A stretch of 64,000 nt of DNA. Source: JAJRXR01 sp041402005. Lineage in GTDB: Bacteria > Planctomycetota > Phycisphaerae > Phycisphaerales > UBA1924. The stretch is taken from NCBI GenBank assembly GCA_041402005.1, contig JAWKTB010000006.1, positions 1-64,000 on the forward strand, given 5' to 3'. Positions within the stretch are counted from its first letter, which is position 1. Every line of letters starts with the position of its first letter. Positions 9,209-16,893 of the stretch are shown here, one piece after another. Both the position numbers and the translations under genes were made by a program. The notes beneath the pieces were generated by a model that was given only the letters and a program-made list of their open reading frames with translations, did no database searches and was not told the origin of the DNA.

Positions 9209-9862
9209 ATGCCCAGCACATCCAAGAGACGAGTCCCCCGCGCCGCCGAGCGCCACCGCACCCACGCCCTGGCCGCACTGGGCGGCTCGCTCGTCGACCT
9301 CTCCGCCACCGGCATGCGCGTCCGCACGCACGCACGCCCCGACGTCAAGCCGGGCTCCTCCTACCGCGTCGAGATCAAGTCCACCTCCCAGTGCCTGCGC
9401 CTCACCGCCCGCGTCGTCTGGGTCAAACGCACCTCCCTGCTCGCACGCACCCACGAGTTCGGCGTCGTCTTCACCAACCTCAAGCCGGGCGTCGGCGCGA
9501 TCCTCGAGCACTGGGCCGTCTACGGCTTCATCCCCAGCCGTGACTCCCGCGCCGCCACCATCAACGTGAACACCGGCGCCTCGACCGCCACGGCGTTCGT
9601 CCCGCCGACCGCGAACGCCGCGACCGATGACCTGCCCTGCTTCTACACTGTCCTGGGCGTCACGCCCGACGCGTGCCAGGCGGAGATCCACGCCGCCTAC
9701 CGCCGCCTGGCCAAGACGATGCACCCCGACGTCTGCCGCGACGAGGACGCGCCCGAGCGCTTCGCGTTCATCGCCCGCGTGTACCAGGTGCTGGGCGAGC
9801 CGACGAGCCGCAAGCGTTACGACCTGGCGATTGCCCGCCGCGCCGCCAGCGCCGCCGCCTGA
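9209..9862 (+). CDS. PilZ-like domain fused to a C-terminal DnaJ (J) domain
   Basis: 217 residues. Residues 15-90 have the PilZ core pattern (LVDLSATGMRVRT, then LTARVVWVKR and FGVVFTNL), but the N-terminal RxxxR c-di-GMP motif is only weakly present (RRVPRAAERHR). Residues about 140-205 are a J domain: FYTVLGVTPDA, AYRRLAKTMHPDV with the HPD triad, and RVYQVLGEPTSRKRYD. The J domain would stimulate an Hsp70; the PilZ part could make this respond to c-di-GMP or act as a docking domain. The fusion reads without a break and the start is the only reasonable ATG. Confidence 0.85.
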   Translation: MPSTSKRRVPRAAERHRTHALAALGGSLVDLSATGMRVRTHARPDVKPGSSYRVEIKSTSQCLRLTARVVWVKRTSLLARTHEFGVVFTNLKPGVGAILEHWAVYGFIPSRDSRAATINVNTGASTATAFVPPTANAATDDLPCFYTVLGVTPDACQAEIHAAYRRLAKTMHPDVCRDEDAPERFAFIARVYQVLGEPTSRKRYDLAIARRAASAAA

Positions 9863-9877
9863 GCATCGACGACCCGG

Positions 9878-10615
9878 TCATTGCCTCACGGAGGGGCCGG
9901 CTTCCAGCCGGCCCTTTTCACGCGCTCTCCCGGTGGTGGCGGTTTCGACCCGCCCTGCTCCCTGGCGAGCCTCGCCGCACTCCGGACAGCTTTCCAGACC
10001 GGCGAGCGTGTACCCGCACCGTCGGCACTTCCCTCGCCGTCCCCGCCACCAGCGCCGCGCACGGCGCGGCATCGGCGCCATCACGAAGACCAACGCCGCG
10101 TACACCACGCTGTTCACCACGAACCCGAGCGGCACGGGGCGCACCGGCAAGCGATCGGGCCACAGGTACACCCCGTACCCGCCCCCTCCGCCGACGAGCC
10201 GCAAGGGCGCCTCGAGCCCGCCGATCCATGTCCGAGCGAGCCACCCCGATGCACCGGCGTAGCGATCGCTCTGCACCCCGTCGAGCCGCAGGCTGAGCAT
10301 GGGCCACCCGGCCTCGCAGACGTTCACCGACCGATTCTGCGAGTCCATCATCATCCCGAGGCGCGAGCCCATCCACTCCATCTCGGTGAGCAGGCGCATC
10401 CGCACGCCGAAGCCCCGACGCACGACGAGCGTCCGCGGCTCCCACCCGGGAGGCGTCCGCATCCCCGCCGACGCGATGGTCCCTTCAGTGGGAAAGTGCT
10501 CGATCCGCCAGGACATCTGATGCGGGATCGCGACGAGCGTCCAGGCGACGAGGACATTGACGACGACACCAACGAGCAGCAGCACGCCCGAACGCGTCAC
10601 CGCTCGTCGGATCAT
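9878..10615 (-). CDS. Membrane protein with C-terminal CxxC...CxxC zinc ribbon
   Basis: 245 residues: an N-terminal membrane helix (residues 10-30), a mainly extracytoplasmic middle, a second hydrophobic stretch (about 165-182), then CRRCGYTLAGLESCPECG, a zinc ribbon common in Phycisphaerae membrane proteins. Function unknown. The last 25 residues or so are encoded by two dispersed palindromes (9894-9914 and about 9928-9957), so the present C-terminus looks like read-through into repeat DNA. It lies just after deoC in the same direction (1 nt apart). Confidence 0.7.
   Translation of the reverse strand: MIRRAVTRSGVLLLVGVVVNVLVAWTLVAIPHQMSWRIEHFPTEGTIASAGMRTPPGWEPRTLVVRRGFGVRMRLLTEMEWMGSRLGMMMDSQNRSVNVCEAGWPMLSLRLDGVQSDRYAGASGWLARTWIGGLEAPLRLVGGGGGYGVYLWPDRLPVRPVPLGFVVNSVVYAALVFVMAPMPRRARRWWRGRRGKCRRCGYTLAGLESCPECGEARQGAGRVETATTGRAREKGRLEAGPSVRQ
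9894..9918 (+). terminator. Hairpin of repeat family G, terminator for the PilZ-DnaJ gene
   Basis: Perfect 9-bp stem GGGCCGGCT / AGCCGGCCC with TCC loop and a TTTT tail, 32 nt after the PilZ-DnaJ stop. The same bases encode the C-terminal end of the convergent zinc-ribbon membrane protein. Confidence 0.7.
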
Positions 10616-11602
10616 TCATGCCTCCGAGAACGAGTACCCCGCCGGGTACTTCCCGGTCTTCAGCTTCACCATCGTCCGCAGCAGGTCGTTGGCCAGGCTC
10701 GAGGCGCCGAAGCGGAACCACTCGGGGCTGAGCCACCCGTCCCCCAGCGTCTCCTTGACCATGCACAGGTAGTGCCACGACTGCTTGGCGGTGCGTATGC
10801 CCCCGGCGGGCTTCATCCCGATCATCTTGGGGTCGGCGCCCCGCCAGGGCCCGGCGCCGATCGCGGCGTCGCGGATCGCCTCGAGCATGACGAGCGTCAC
10901 CGGCATCGTCGCCGCCGGCGACACTTTCCCCGTGCTCGTCTTGATGAAGTCGCCCGGGGCGATGTTCTCGATCGCGATGTCGCTCGCCCGGCGGACGTTG
11001 TCGTACGTCTCGAGTTCGCCCGTTTCGAGAATGACTTTCAGGTGCGCCGCCCCGCACGCGCCCTTGATCTCTCGGATCTCGCGCGCGACCTCGCCGTACC
11101 GACCGGCCAGGAACGCCCCGCGGTTGATCACCATGTCGATCTCGTCGGCGCCGTCCGCGACCGCCTCCTCGACGTCCCGCACGCGCACGTCCAGCGGGTA
11201 CTGCCCGCTCGGGAACCCCGTCGCGACGCTGGCGACCTTGACTCTTGCTCCCTCTCCCCCCTGGGGAGAGGGCCGGGGTGAGGGGCTCCCACTTCTACGT
11301 TCTTCTACCTTCGCCAACTCCTCCCGCGCCACCTTCACCATGCTCGGGTAGACGCACACCGCCGCGACGTGGGGCAGGCGCTCGCCCAGCAGCTCCTCGT
11401 CCCGCTCGAACGGGCGGACCGCCTTGCGGCACAACCCCCGCACCTTCTCCGGCGAGTCCTTGCCCTCCAGCGTCGTCAGGTCCACCATCGACAGGGCGAG
11501 CTTGAGGGCCGCGAACTTGCTCTCGGTCTTGATCGACCGCGTCGCGAAGCTCGCCGCCCGCTGGTCGGCCATCACCGCGTCGACAGTGGGGGACTGCACC
11601 AT
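10616..11602 (-). CDS. deoC: Deoxyribose-phosphate aldolase DeoC
   Basis: 328 residues. It splits 2-deoxyribose 5-phosphate into glyceraldehyde 3-phosphate and acetaldehyde in deoxynucleoside salvage. The Schiff-base Lys is in LKVILETGEL (about K189), and the proton-relay Lys in DFIKTSTGK (about K221). Residues about 101-119 (RSGSPSPRPSPQGGEGA) are the translation of a family A repeat inserted in frame between the VYPSMVKVA strand region and VKVASVATGFP, which are close together in ordinary DeoC. The start is fixed by TAGGAT ending 6 nt before the ATG. Neighbouring ALDH genes could use the acetaldehyde. Confidence 0.94.
   Translation of the reverse strand: MVQSPTVDAVMADQRAASFATRSIKTESKFAALKLALSMVDLTTLEGKDSPEKVRGLCRKAVRPFERDEELLGERLPHVAAVCVYPSMVKVAREELAKVEERRSGSPSPRPSPQGGEGARVKVASVATGFPSGQYPLDVRVRDVEEAVADGADEIDMVINRGAFLAGRYGEVAREIREIKGACGAAHLKVILETGELETYDNVRRASDIAIENIAPGDFIKTSTGKVSPAATMPVTLVMLEAIRDAAIGAGPWRGADPKMIGMKPAGGIRTAKQSWHYLCMVKETLGDGWLSPEWFRFGASSLANDLLRTMVKLKTGKYPAGYSFSEA
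11249..11290 (+). repeat. Family A palindromic repeat (copy A1, + orientation), inside deoC
   Basis: CCCTCTCCCC / GGGGAGAGGG stem followed by CCGGGGTGAGGGG. Lies wholly within the deoC frame, adding about 19 residues. Confidence 0.9.
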
Positions 11603-11608
11603 GCCCCA

Positions 11609-11614
11609 ATCCTA
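11609..11614 (-). promoter_or_regulatory. TAGGAT -10 box of deoC, leaderless start
   Basis: TAGGAT, TGGGGC (6 nt), ATG. Same geometry as the ALDH, rseP-like, mnmA and purQ starts in this window. Confidence 0.6.
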
Positions 11615-11633
11615 GGAACTCGCGCCCCTCCCC

Positions 11634-11660
11634 CCGGTGGGGCCGGTTTCCAACCGGCCT
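11634..11660 (+). repeat. Family G palindrome (GGCCGGTTTCCAACCGGCC)
   Basis: 19-base palindrome with TCC centre in the same orientation as the copies at 5238, 9894 and 31981. It lies between deoC and the hydrolase gene, with no T run. Confidence 0.85.
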
Positions 11661-11666
11661 GAAGAG

Positions 11667-11800
11667 AATTCAGACTCACCACGGATGCACGGAGGACACA
11701 GAGGAGGAGATCAGATCCCGCCTCGCTTCACTTCCTCCGGCTTCCCCAGGCAATGGCTTTCTCTGTGCTCTCCGTGCCTCTGTGGTGAGTCTGTGTGCAG
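11667..11800. repeat. Inverted pair of CACGGAGGACACAGAG-type repeats (family F)
   Basis: One arm (11667-11710) reads TCACCACGGATGCACGGAGG and on; the other (about 11757-11800) is its inverse, ending CCTCTGTGGTGAGTCTGTG. The right arm supplies the last codons of the hydrolase at 11711-12742. I see it only here in the window. Confidence 0.75.
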
Positions 11801-12742
11801 AGAGCGTCCGCCTTGTGTGTCCACCATCCCCGACACGCGCTCGACAAAACCCCGTACCGCCTCGACGCACACCGCCCGATGCCGCTCGTCCATCCACAGA
11901 TCGTTGTGCCGCCCGCCCGGGATCACGAACAGTTCGCCGGCGGGGGCGCGCGTTGCAATCTCCCGCCCGTCCTCGACCGGGCAGATCTCATCCTCGCTCC
12001 CGTGCAGGACGAGGATCGGGCACGCGACGCGCTGGGCCAGTTCCGCCCGGTCGAACCCGCGCCACCCGATCCCGACTCCGAAGCTCGCCCCGAGCATCGC
12101 GATCGCCGGCGCCAGGTTCGCCCGCCACGGCAGCCCCGCGCCGTGCATCACATTGCGAGCCGGCGTGTCCGCCCGCCGATAGGGCGCCTCCGCGATGATC
12201 GCGTCGACTGGCGTCCCCAGCGCCGCCGCCGCGATCGCCATGCCCGCCCCCAGCGACCACCCGTACACGACGAGCGATCTCCCCTCCTCGCGCACGCGCT
12301 CGATCAACGCCACGAGATCCCCGACCTCGCGCGTCCCGAGCGTGCAAACGCCCTCGGACTCCCCGAGCCCCGCCGAGTCGAACGCCACGATGCGCGAGCA
12401 CCCGGGCGTCAGCGCGTCCAGCCTCGTCAGCGCCCCGACGCGCCCGTCCCCCCATCCCGGCGCCATCACGCACACAGGCCCCGCGGGGTCATCCCCTTGA
12501 ATCGTCCACGCCTCGAGTCGACGCCCCCGGGGCGCCAGGGCCCATGCCTCGAACCGCCTGGGCGTGTCGAGTTCGGAAGGGTCGCCCGCCAGCCCCCGTG
12601 CCACGGCGCTCGCGTACGTCCGCCGAGGCGGCCTCGTCAGGCGCCACATCGTGAACCCGATCAGCACCGACAGATACACCGCCAGACCGAGCGCGAATAG
12701 CCCGAAGAACCCCAAGAGCGAACTGAGCCCAGGCGCCTCCAC
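11711..12742 (-). CDS. Alpha/beta hydrolase, membrane-anchored
   Basis: 343 residues. An N-terminal membrane helix (residues 8-32) is followed by an alpha/beta-hydrolase domain: the oxyanion region VMAPGWGDGRVG, the nucleophile elbow VVYGWSLGAGMA (GxSxG), LVLHGSEDEICPVEDG carrying the acid, and PGGRHNDLW with the catalytic His. Substrate unknown. Residues after about 315 (HTDSPQRHGEHRESHC...) come from a dispersed family F repeat, so the native stop was probably lost or displaced. Start is GTG 12742, exactly 6 nt after TAGGCT. Confidence 0.85.
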   Translation of the reverse strand: MEAPGLSSLLGFFGLFALGLAVYLSVLIGFTMWRLTRPPRRTYASAVARGLAGDPSELDTPRRFEAWALAPRGRRLEAWTIQGDDPAGPVCVMAPGWGDGRVGALTRLDALTPGCSRIVAFDSAGLGESEGVCTLGTREVGDLVALIERVREEGRSLVVYGWSLGAGMAIAAAALGTPVDAIIAEAPYRRADTPARNVMHGAGLPWRANLAPAIAMLGASFGVGIGWRGFDRAELAQRVACPILVLHGSEDEICPVEDGREIATRAPAGELFVIPGGRHNDLWMDERHRAVCVEAVRGFVERVSGMVDTQGGRSLHTDSPQRHGEHRESHCLGKPEEVKRGGI

Positions 12743-12748
12743 GCGTCG

Positions 12749-12754
12749 AGCCTA
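12749..12754 (-). promoter_or_regulatory. TAGGCT -10 box, leaderless GTG start
   Basis: TAGGCT, CGACGC (6 nt), GTG of the alpha/beta hydrolase. Confidence 0.55.
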
Positions 12755-12785
12755 GCACCACTTGGGGCATGGGCAGGGGTATGAG

Positions 12786-12811
12786 GGTGGGATGGGCGTC
12801 CCGCCCGTCTC
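12786..12811 (+). repeat. Family B palindrome (copy B1, + orientation)
   Basis: GTGGGATGGGCGTCCCGCC then CGTCTC; the + strand carries GGCGTCCCGCC. It lies between the hydrolase and the rseP-like gene. Confidence 0.8.
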
Positions 12812-12849
12812 TTGGTCTTCTTCGCGGGCCGTTCGGAGGCCGGCGCCCC

Positions 12850-14988
12850 TTACACCCCGAAGAGCGCCCGCACGTCGTTGAACGTCACGATGATGAACAC
12901 CGACCCGATCAGCACCAGGCCCGCCATCGTCACCGCGTTCTGCACCGGGATCGGCACCGGCTTGCCACGCACCCCCTCGTAGCACAGCATCAGGAACTGC
13001 CCACCGTCCACAATCGGCAGGGGCAGGAAGTTGATCACCGCCAGGTTCACGCTGATCAGCCCCAGGAAGAACAGCACCCACACGAAGCCGCGCTCCGCGA
13101 TCAGCGTCCCCATGTGCGCGATCCCGACCGGGCCCTTGAGGTGCTCGACCTTCACCGTCCCCTGCGCCAGCCTCGCGAACGTGAGATACGTGGTCAGCAT
13201 CACCCGCTTCGTCTCGTGCAGCCCCATCGAGACCGCCTGTACGGGGCCCTTGGCCTGCAGCGTCGTCTTCTCCGACTCGAAGAGCGCGAGCGGGATCCCC
13301 GAGTCCCACGACAGGTCGTGCAGCCGCTCCAGGTCGTCCCGCCCGAGCCGCCACGAGCGCGTCACCACGGGATGCGACGCCTGGGGAAGCTCGAGTGTCA
13401 GCTCCACGTCCGCCCAGGACGCCCCGCTCTCGTACGCCGCCTGGGTTTGCGCCACGAGCGCCGTGCGGACCGCCGGGAGGTCACCGACCTCCGTCTCGCC
13501 CACCCGCACGAGCCGCGATCCCGGCACGTCGATCACACGCGTCGCCGGCGGCGTCCGTGATTTGTCCGTCGTGGGATCCGTCACCCGCTCGGGCGGTAGC
13601 GCCAGCAGCGCGTCATGCCTCGCGGTGTCGTCGGGCGCGAACCCGATCCGCCCGCCGCTGGCCCGCGAAACCTCGACGTCCAGCGTCACGCGCGCTCGCT
13701 CGAGCACCGGCCCCTCGCCCCGCAACACCACGACCTGCAGGCGACGCCCCTTGTGCGCCCGGATCTCCCGGATCCCCTCGACCAGGCTCGGGAACTCCAC
13801 GGCTCCGATGCGCGCGAAGATGTCGCCGGGTTTGAGCCCCTGCGCGGTGTCTTCCTCGCCCGCCTCCGGGTTCACCATCAGCACGCCGGTAAGCCCCAGC
13901 AGGTGCTCGATCGGCGTCGGCGTCCCGTTGAGGTCCACGAAGTCCTCGCACAGCTCAGCGCGGGGCGTCGTCTCGACCGTGACCTCGTGCCCGGTCTCTG
14001 GGTCCTTGAAGACGACGTCGAAGGTCTGGCCGCCCGACCGAAGGCTCGCCTCGGTCAGGTCCGCCGCCCAGCGCGCCTCGCGCCCCCCGGCGCGGACCAA
14101 CTCCATCCCGGGCTCGACGCCCTGGAGCCCGTACCGCTCGACGACCTGATCCCAGTCCGCCCACTTCGCGACCTCGCCACTCAGCGCCGGCGTCACGCCG
14201 ACGTCGAGCAGCCCCGTCGTTTCACTCTTCTTGGGGTGGATGTCGAACGACAGCACGCCGTCCACGCCCTCGCGCCGGACGTCGAACGTGAGCGTCTGCT
14301 TGGGCCCGGCGATCGCCGTCGCCAGAACGACATCGGAGTACGACTGGGGCGTCTCGCCGTCGATCGAGACGATCCGGTCGCCGGTCCTGAGCCCCGGCTC
14401 GGTCACGCCCAGCGCCGCGCCGTTCGAGGCGACCGCCATCGCCGCCGGCGAGCCGGGCGAAACGATCCCCACCGTCGCCGGCTCGACCTGGAGCCCGACC
14501 ATGAACACGCCGACGAACACGACCGCGGCGGTGACGAGATTCATCACCACACCCGCCGAGATCACCACCATCCGCTTCCAGACCGGGCGGCTCTGGTAGC
14601 TGTCCGCCGCCGCGCTCACCGCCCCCGGGTCCATGTCGTCCTGGCCCAGCATCTTGACGTACCCGCCCAGGGGCAGCGCGTTCAGGCGGTACTCCGTCGG
14701 GCTGATGGACGGCCTCGCCGGCTTGTCCTCGTGCGTTGTCGCGTCCTTGGCGAGCGCGTCGAGCCGATCGTGGTACTCCTCCTCGCTCGACCCCCGCCGG
14801 AACCCCAGCCCCTTGCGATAGCTCACCATCGCCGGCCCGAACCCCACCGCGAACGCCAGCACGCGGATCCCCGCCCACTTCGCCGCCAGGAAGTGCCCCA
14901 GCTCGTGCACGAAGATGATCAGCCCGAACCCGACGGCGATCACCGCCAGATCAACGAGCGTCCCGAACGTCCCTGTCAGTCCGAACAT
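12850..14988 (-). CDS. rseP: Site-2 protease, RseP-like zinc metalloprotease with PDZ domains
   Basis: 712 residues, much longer than the 450 of E. coli RseP. The zinc site HELGH is at residues 28-32 in the first membrane helix, and the third ligand lies in NFLPLPIVDGG near residue 645. PDZ-like segments are visible around GLRTGDRIVSIDGETP and GLKPGDIFARIGAVEFP, with long extra stretches between them and the last helices. It cleaves membrane-spanning substrates such as anti-sigma factors after a first cut. The partner is not in the window. The ATG at 14988 follows a TAGGAT box by 6 nt. Confidence 0.93.
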   Translation of the reverse strand: MFGLTGTFGTLVDLAVIAVGFGLIIFVHELGHFLAAKWAGIRVLAFAVGFGPAMVSYRKGLGFRRGSSEEEYHDRLDALAKDATTHEDKPARPSISPTEYRLNALPLGGYVKMLGQDDMDPGAVSAAADSYQSRPVWKRMVVISAGVVMNLVTAAVVFVGVFMVGLQVEPATVGIVSPGSPAAMAVASNGAALGVTEPGLRTGDRIVSIDGETPQSYSDVVLATAIAGPKQTLTFDVRREGVDGVLSFDIHPKKSETTGLLDVGVTPALSGEVAKWADWDQVVERYGLQGVEPGMELVRAGGREARWAADLTEASLRSGGQTFDVVFKDPETGHEVTVETTPRAELCEDFVDLNGTPTPIEHLLGLTGVLMVNPEAGEEDTAQGLKPGDIFARIGAVEFPSLVEGIREIRAHKGRRLQVVVLRGEGPVLERARVTLDVEVSRASGGRIGFAPDDTARHDALLALPPERVTDPTTDKSRTPPATRVIDVPGSRLVRVGETEVGDLPAVRTALVAQTQAAYESGASWADVELTLELPQASHPVVTRSWRLGRDDLERLHDLSWDSGIPLALFESEKTTLQAKGPVQAVSMGLHETKRVMLTTYLTFARLAQGTVKVEHLKGPVGIAHMGTLIAERGFVWVLFFLGLISVNLAVINFLPLPIVDGGQFLMLCYEGVRGKPVPIPVQNAVTMAGLVLIGSVFIIVTFNDVRALFGV

Positions 14989-14994
14989 CGCGAC

Positions 14995-15000
14995 ATCCTA
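14995..15000 (-). promoter_or_regulatory. TAGGAT -10 box, leaderless start of rseP-like gene
   Basis: TAGGAT, GTCGCG (6 nt), ATG. Confidence 0.6.
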
Positions 15001-15075
15001 TGCGAAGGGTGGGGGGCTCCCCCCCGTTCTATCGGCCCGGGCACGCCCCCCTTGCACCATGCCCAGCCATCCAAC

Positions 15076-15107
15076 GAGAAACGCCCCGGGAAGCGTCCCC
15101 GGGGCGT
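15076..15107 (-). terminator. Intrinsic terminator after the redoxin gene
   Basis: On the minus strand a perfect 10-bp stem ACGCCCCGGG / CCCGGGGCGT with a 7-nt loop is followed by TTTCTC. It lies about 45 nt after the redoxin stop. Confidence 0.75.
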
Positions 15108-15149
15108 CAGGATCGGTCCAAGACGATCACGAAGTGGTCGCCCAAGCGG

Positions 15150-15800
15150 TCAGTTGGCGTACTTGATCGCGCACCCGTAGGGCTGCGTCTCGGCGGTCGT
15201 CACCGTCTCGCCCGCGAGCACCTGCTGCACCGCGGTCTTGACGTAGATCTCGTCGCCGATCTTCGTCGCCCGGTTGTCCGAGTCCATCGCGCCGTGGTAG
15301 CGCAGCACGCCCTCGGCGTCGATCACGTACAGCTCAGGCGTCCGCTTCGCGCCGTACATGTGCCCGACCTCGCCCTCCTCGTCGAGCAGGATCGGCGTGG
15401 TCATGTGCCATTCCTCGGCCATCTTCTTGTTCAGCTCGACGCCCGTCGTCCGCGACTTCGGGCCGCCCGAGTTGACACGCAGCCACACGACCTTCTCGCC
15501 CTCAAACCCCTTGATCGTCTCGTTCATCGTCTGACGCTCGCCCGCGTAGTGCTTCTTCACGAACGGGCACGTCGGGTTGAACCACTCGAGCACGACGACG
15601 TTCCCCTCGGCGGTGTAGTCCGCCAGGGTCCGCTCCGTGCCGTCGAGGTCCTTGAGCGTGAAGTTCGGGGCCTTCTCCCCGATCTTGGCGACGTCCTGCG
15701 GCTTGGCGCTCTCGGGCTTGTTGGCCAGACCGACCATCGCCGCCCCGGCGAGCGCGACCGCCGCCAGGCCCAGCACTCGGATCGATGTCTTCTTGAACAT
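15150..15800 (-). CDS. Secreted redoxin / thioredoxin-fold protein
   Basis: 216 residues. Signal peptide (MFKKTSIRVLGLAAVALAGA), then an AhpC/TSA-like redoxin domain: GEKAPNFTLKDLDGTERTL, VVLEWFNPTCPFVKKHY with one peroxidatic-type Cys (no CxxC), and TPELYVIDAEGVLRYHGA. A second Cys lies near the C-terminus (PYGCAIKYAN). The two may form a disulfide, but this is inference. An AAGGAG Shine-Dalgarno sits 9 nt before the ATG at 15800. It is 114 nt downstream of a DsbD N-domain gene, suggesting a shared periplasmic thiol role. Confidence 0.88.
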   Translation of the reverse strand: MFKKTSIRVLGLAAVALAGAAMVGLANKPESAKPQDVAKIGEKAPNFTLKDLDGTERTLADYTAEGNVVVLEWFNPTCPFVKKHYAGERQTMNETIKGFEGEKVVWLRVNSGGPKSRTTGVELNKKMAEEWHMTTPILLDEEGEVGHMYGAKRTPELYVIDAEGVLRYHGAMDSDNRATKIGDEIYVKTAVQQVLAGETVTTAETQPYGCAIKYAN

Positions 15801-15914
15801 GCGGGAAACTCCTTGTGTGTCCTCTGTCAATCGTTTTCGCTCGGGAACGCCCGTGAGGGGGCGTTCCCATTCATACCACTGGACGGCCCGCGACGATGCG
15901 GCCCGCCCGGATTG

Positions 15915-16820
15915 TCACTCGTCCGCCGTCTGGGCCTCCCCGCCCCGCCTGGAGAGGGTGTAGAAGGCCGATCCCTCCTCGCCCACGATCTCGACCACGC
16001 CGCGTATCGCCGCGGCGTCCTCGTGACGATCGAACCGGAGCGCGGTCCGCCCCCCTTTCACGTCGCCCGCCTCGATCAGGTTCGTGATCGTCGGGCAGTC
16101 GGCGCTGGGAAAGAACCGGATGCCCCGCACGCCGCGCGACGAGATCTGCACCGTCGCCGGCCCGCCCTCAGACACCTGCACCGAGAACGGCGTGTCTGCC
16201 ATGAGTGGTTTCCACACCGACGCCGGCGCCGGCTTCGGGATCCGCTTCCGCGCCTCCTCGAACAGCTTCAACGTCTTCGCATCGCTCTTGACGGCTTCCC
16301 CCGTGTGCACCGTCAGCGTCGCCTCGCCCTCCTCGGGGATGCACACCGCCTCGCACACCAGCCAGTCCGCCTTGACGTGAAACTCGACCTGCGACCCGTC
16401 CTCGAGCGACTCGGGCGCCTTCACCGGCACGACGATCGTCAGGCGCCCCTCGTACACGTGGTCGAGGATGTCGCCCGCCGAGACCATCCGGTGCGGCGCC
16501 GGCCACTCGCCCTTGCCGATCTCGAACCCGGGCGGGCCCGTGATCTCGAAGCGTGGCGGGAAGCCCGTGTCGTTCTTCCCGTTCCAGTACATGTGCCACC
16601 CCTCGTCGATCTCGAACGAGACCCCGAGGGCGAACGTCTGCCCGGGCGCCACCGACGCGTGATCGGCGACGAGGCTCATCCGCGTGTGGGGCTCGCTCTC
16701 CTCCGCCGCGAAGGGATCGAGCTGGTCGAGCTGCGCGACCGCCCCGGGGGCGATGGCGCCCAGAATGCACGCCGTCACCGCCGCTTTCGCCCGTCGCATG
16801 CCCATTCCGACTGGGTGCAT
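15915..16820 (-). CDS. Secreted protein with DsbD N-terminal (thiol:disulfide interchange) domain
   Basis: 301 residues. Signal peptide (residues 1-28), then an nDsbD-like immunoglobulin-fold domain: PGQTFALGVSFEIDEGWHMYWNGKNDTG, PPGFEIGKGEWPAP, and the Cys pair in WLVCEAVCIPEEGEA that in DsbD passes electrons to periplasmic partners. The membrane and thioredoxin parts of DsbD are missing; the C-terminal half holds a further Cys (PSADCPTITNL). GGAGGAG ends 3 nt before the ATG at 16820. It is divergent from the rhodanese-like gene, 73 nt away. Confidence 0.85.
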   Translation of the reverse strand: MHPVGMGMRRAKAAVTACILGAIAPGAVAQLDQLDPFAAEESEPHTRMSLVADHASVAPGQTFALGVSFEIDEGWHMYWNGKNDTGFPPRFEITGPPGFEIGKGEWPAPHRMVSAGDILDHVYEGRLTIVVPVKAPESLEDGSQVEFHVKADWLVCEAVCIPEEGEATLTVHTGEAVKSDAKTLKLFEEARKRIPKPAPASVWKPLMADTPFSVQVSEGGPATVQISSRGVRGIRFFPSADCPTITNLIEAGDVKGGRTALRFDRHEDAAAIRGVVEIVGEEGSAFYTLSRRGGEAQTADE

Positions 16821-16878
16821 CGACTCCTCCGTCGGCCCCGGATCCCCACGCATGGAGGAACGCACGCCCGGGACCCGA

Positions 16879-16884
16879 TATTCT
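16879..16884 (+). promoter_or_regulatory. TATTCT -10-like box
   Basis: TATTCT ends 9 nt before the ATG of the rhodanese-like lipoprotein, in the divergent intergenic space. Confidence 0.45.
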
Positions 16885-16893
16885 CCGAATCCT

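Noticed and set aside
7265..9862. 865-codon open frame covering the ALDH gene antisense and the PilZ-DnaJ gene
   Set aside because: Only the last 217 codons are protein-like. The rest is antisense to a clear ALDH and consists of Arg/Pro/His-rich noise typical of GC-rich shadows.
13615..15180. 521-codon plus-strand open frame opposite the rseP-like gene
   Set aside because: Arg/His/Asp noise with no motif; the minus frame has HELGH and a good promoter box.
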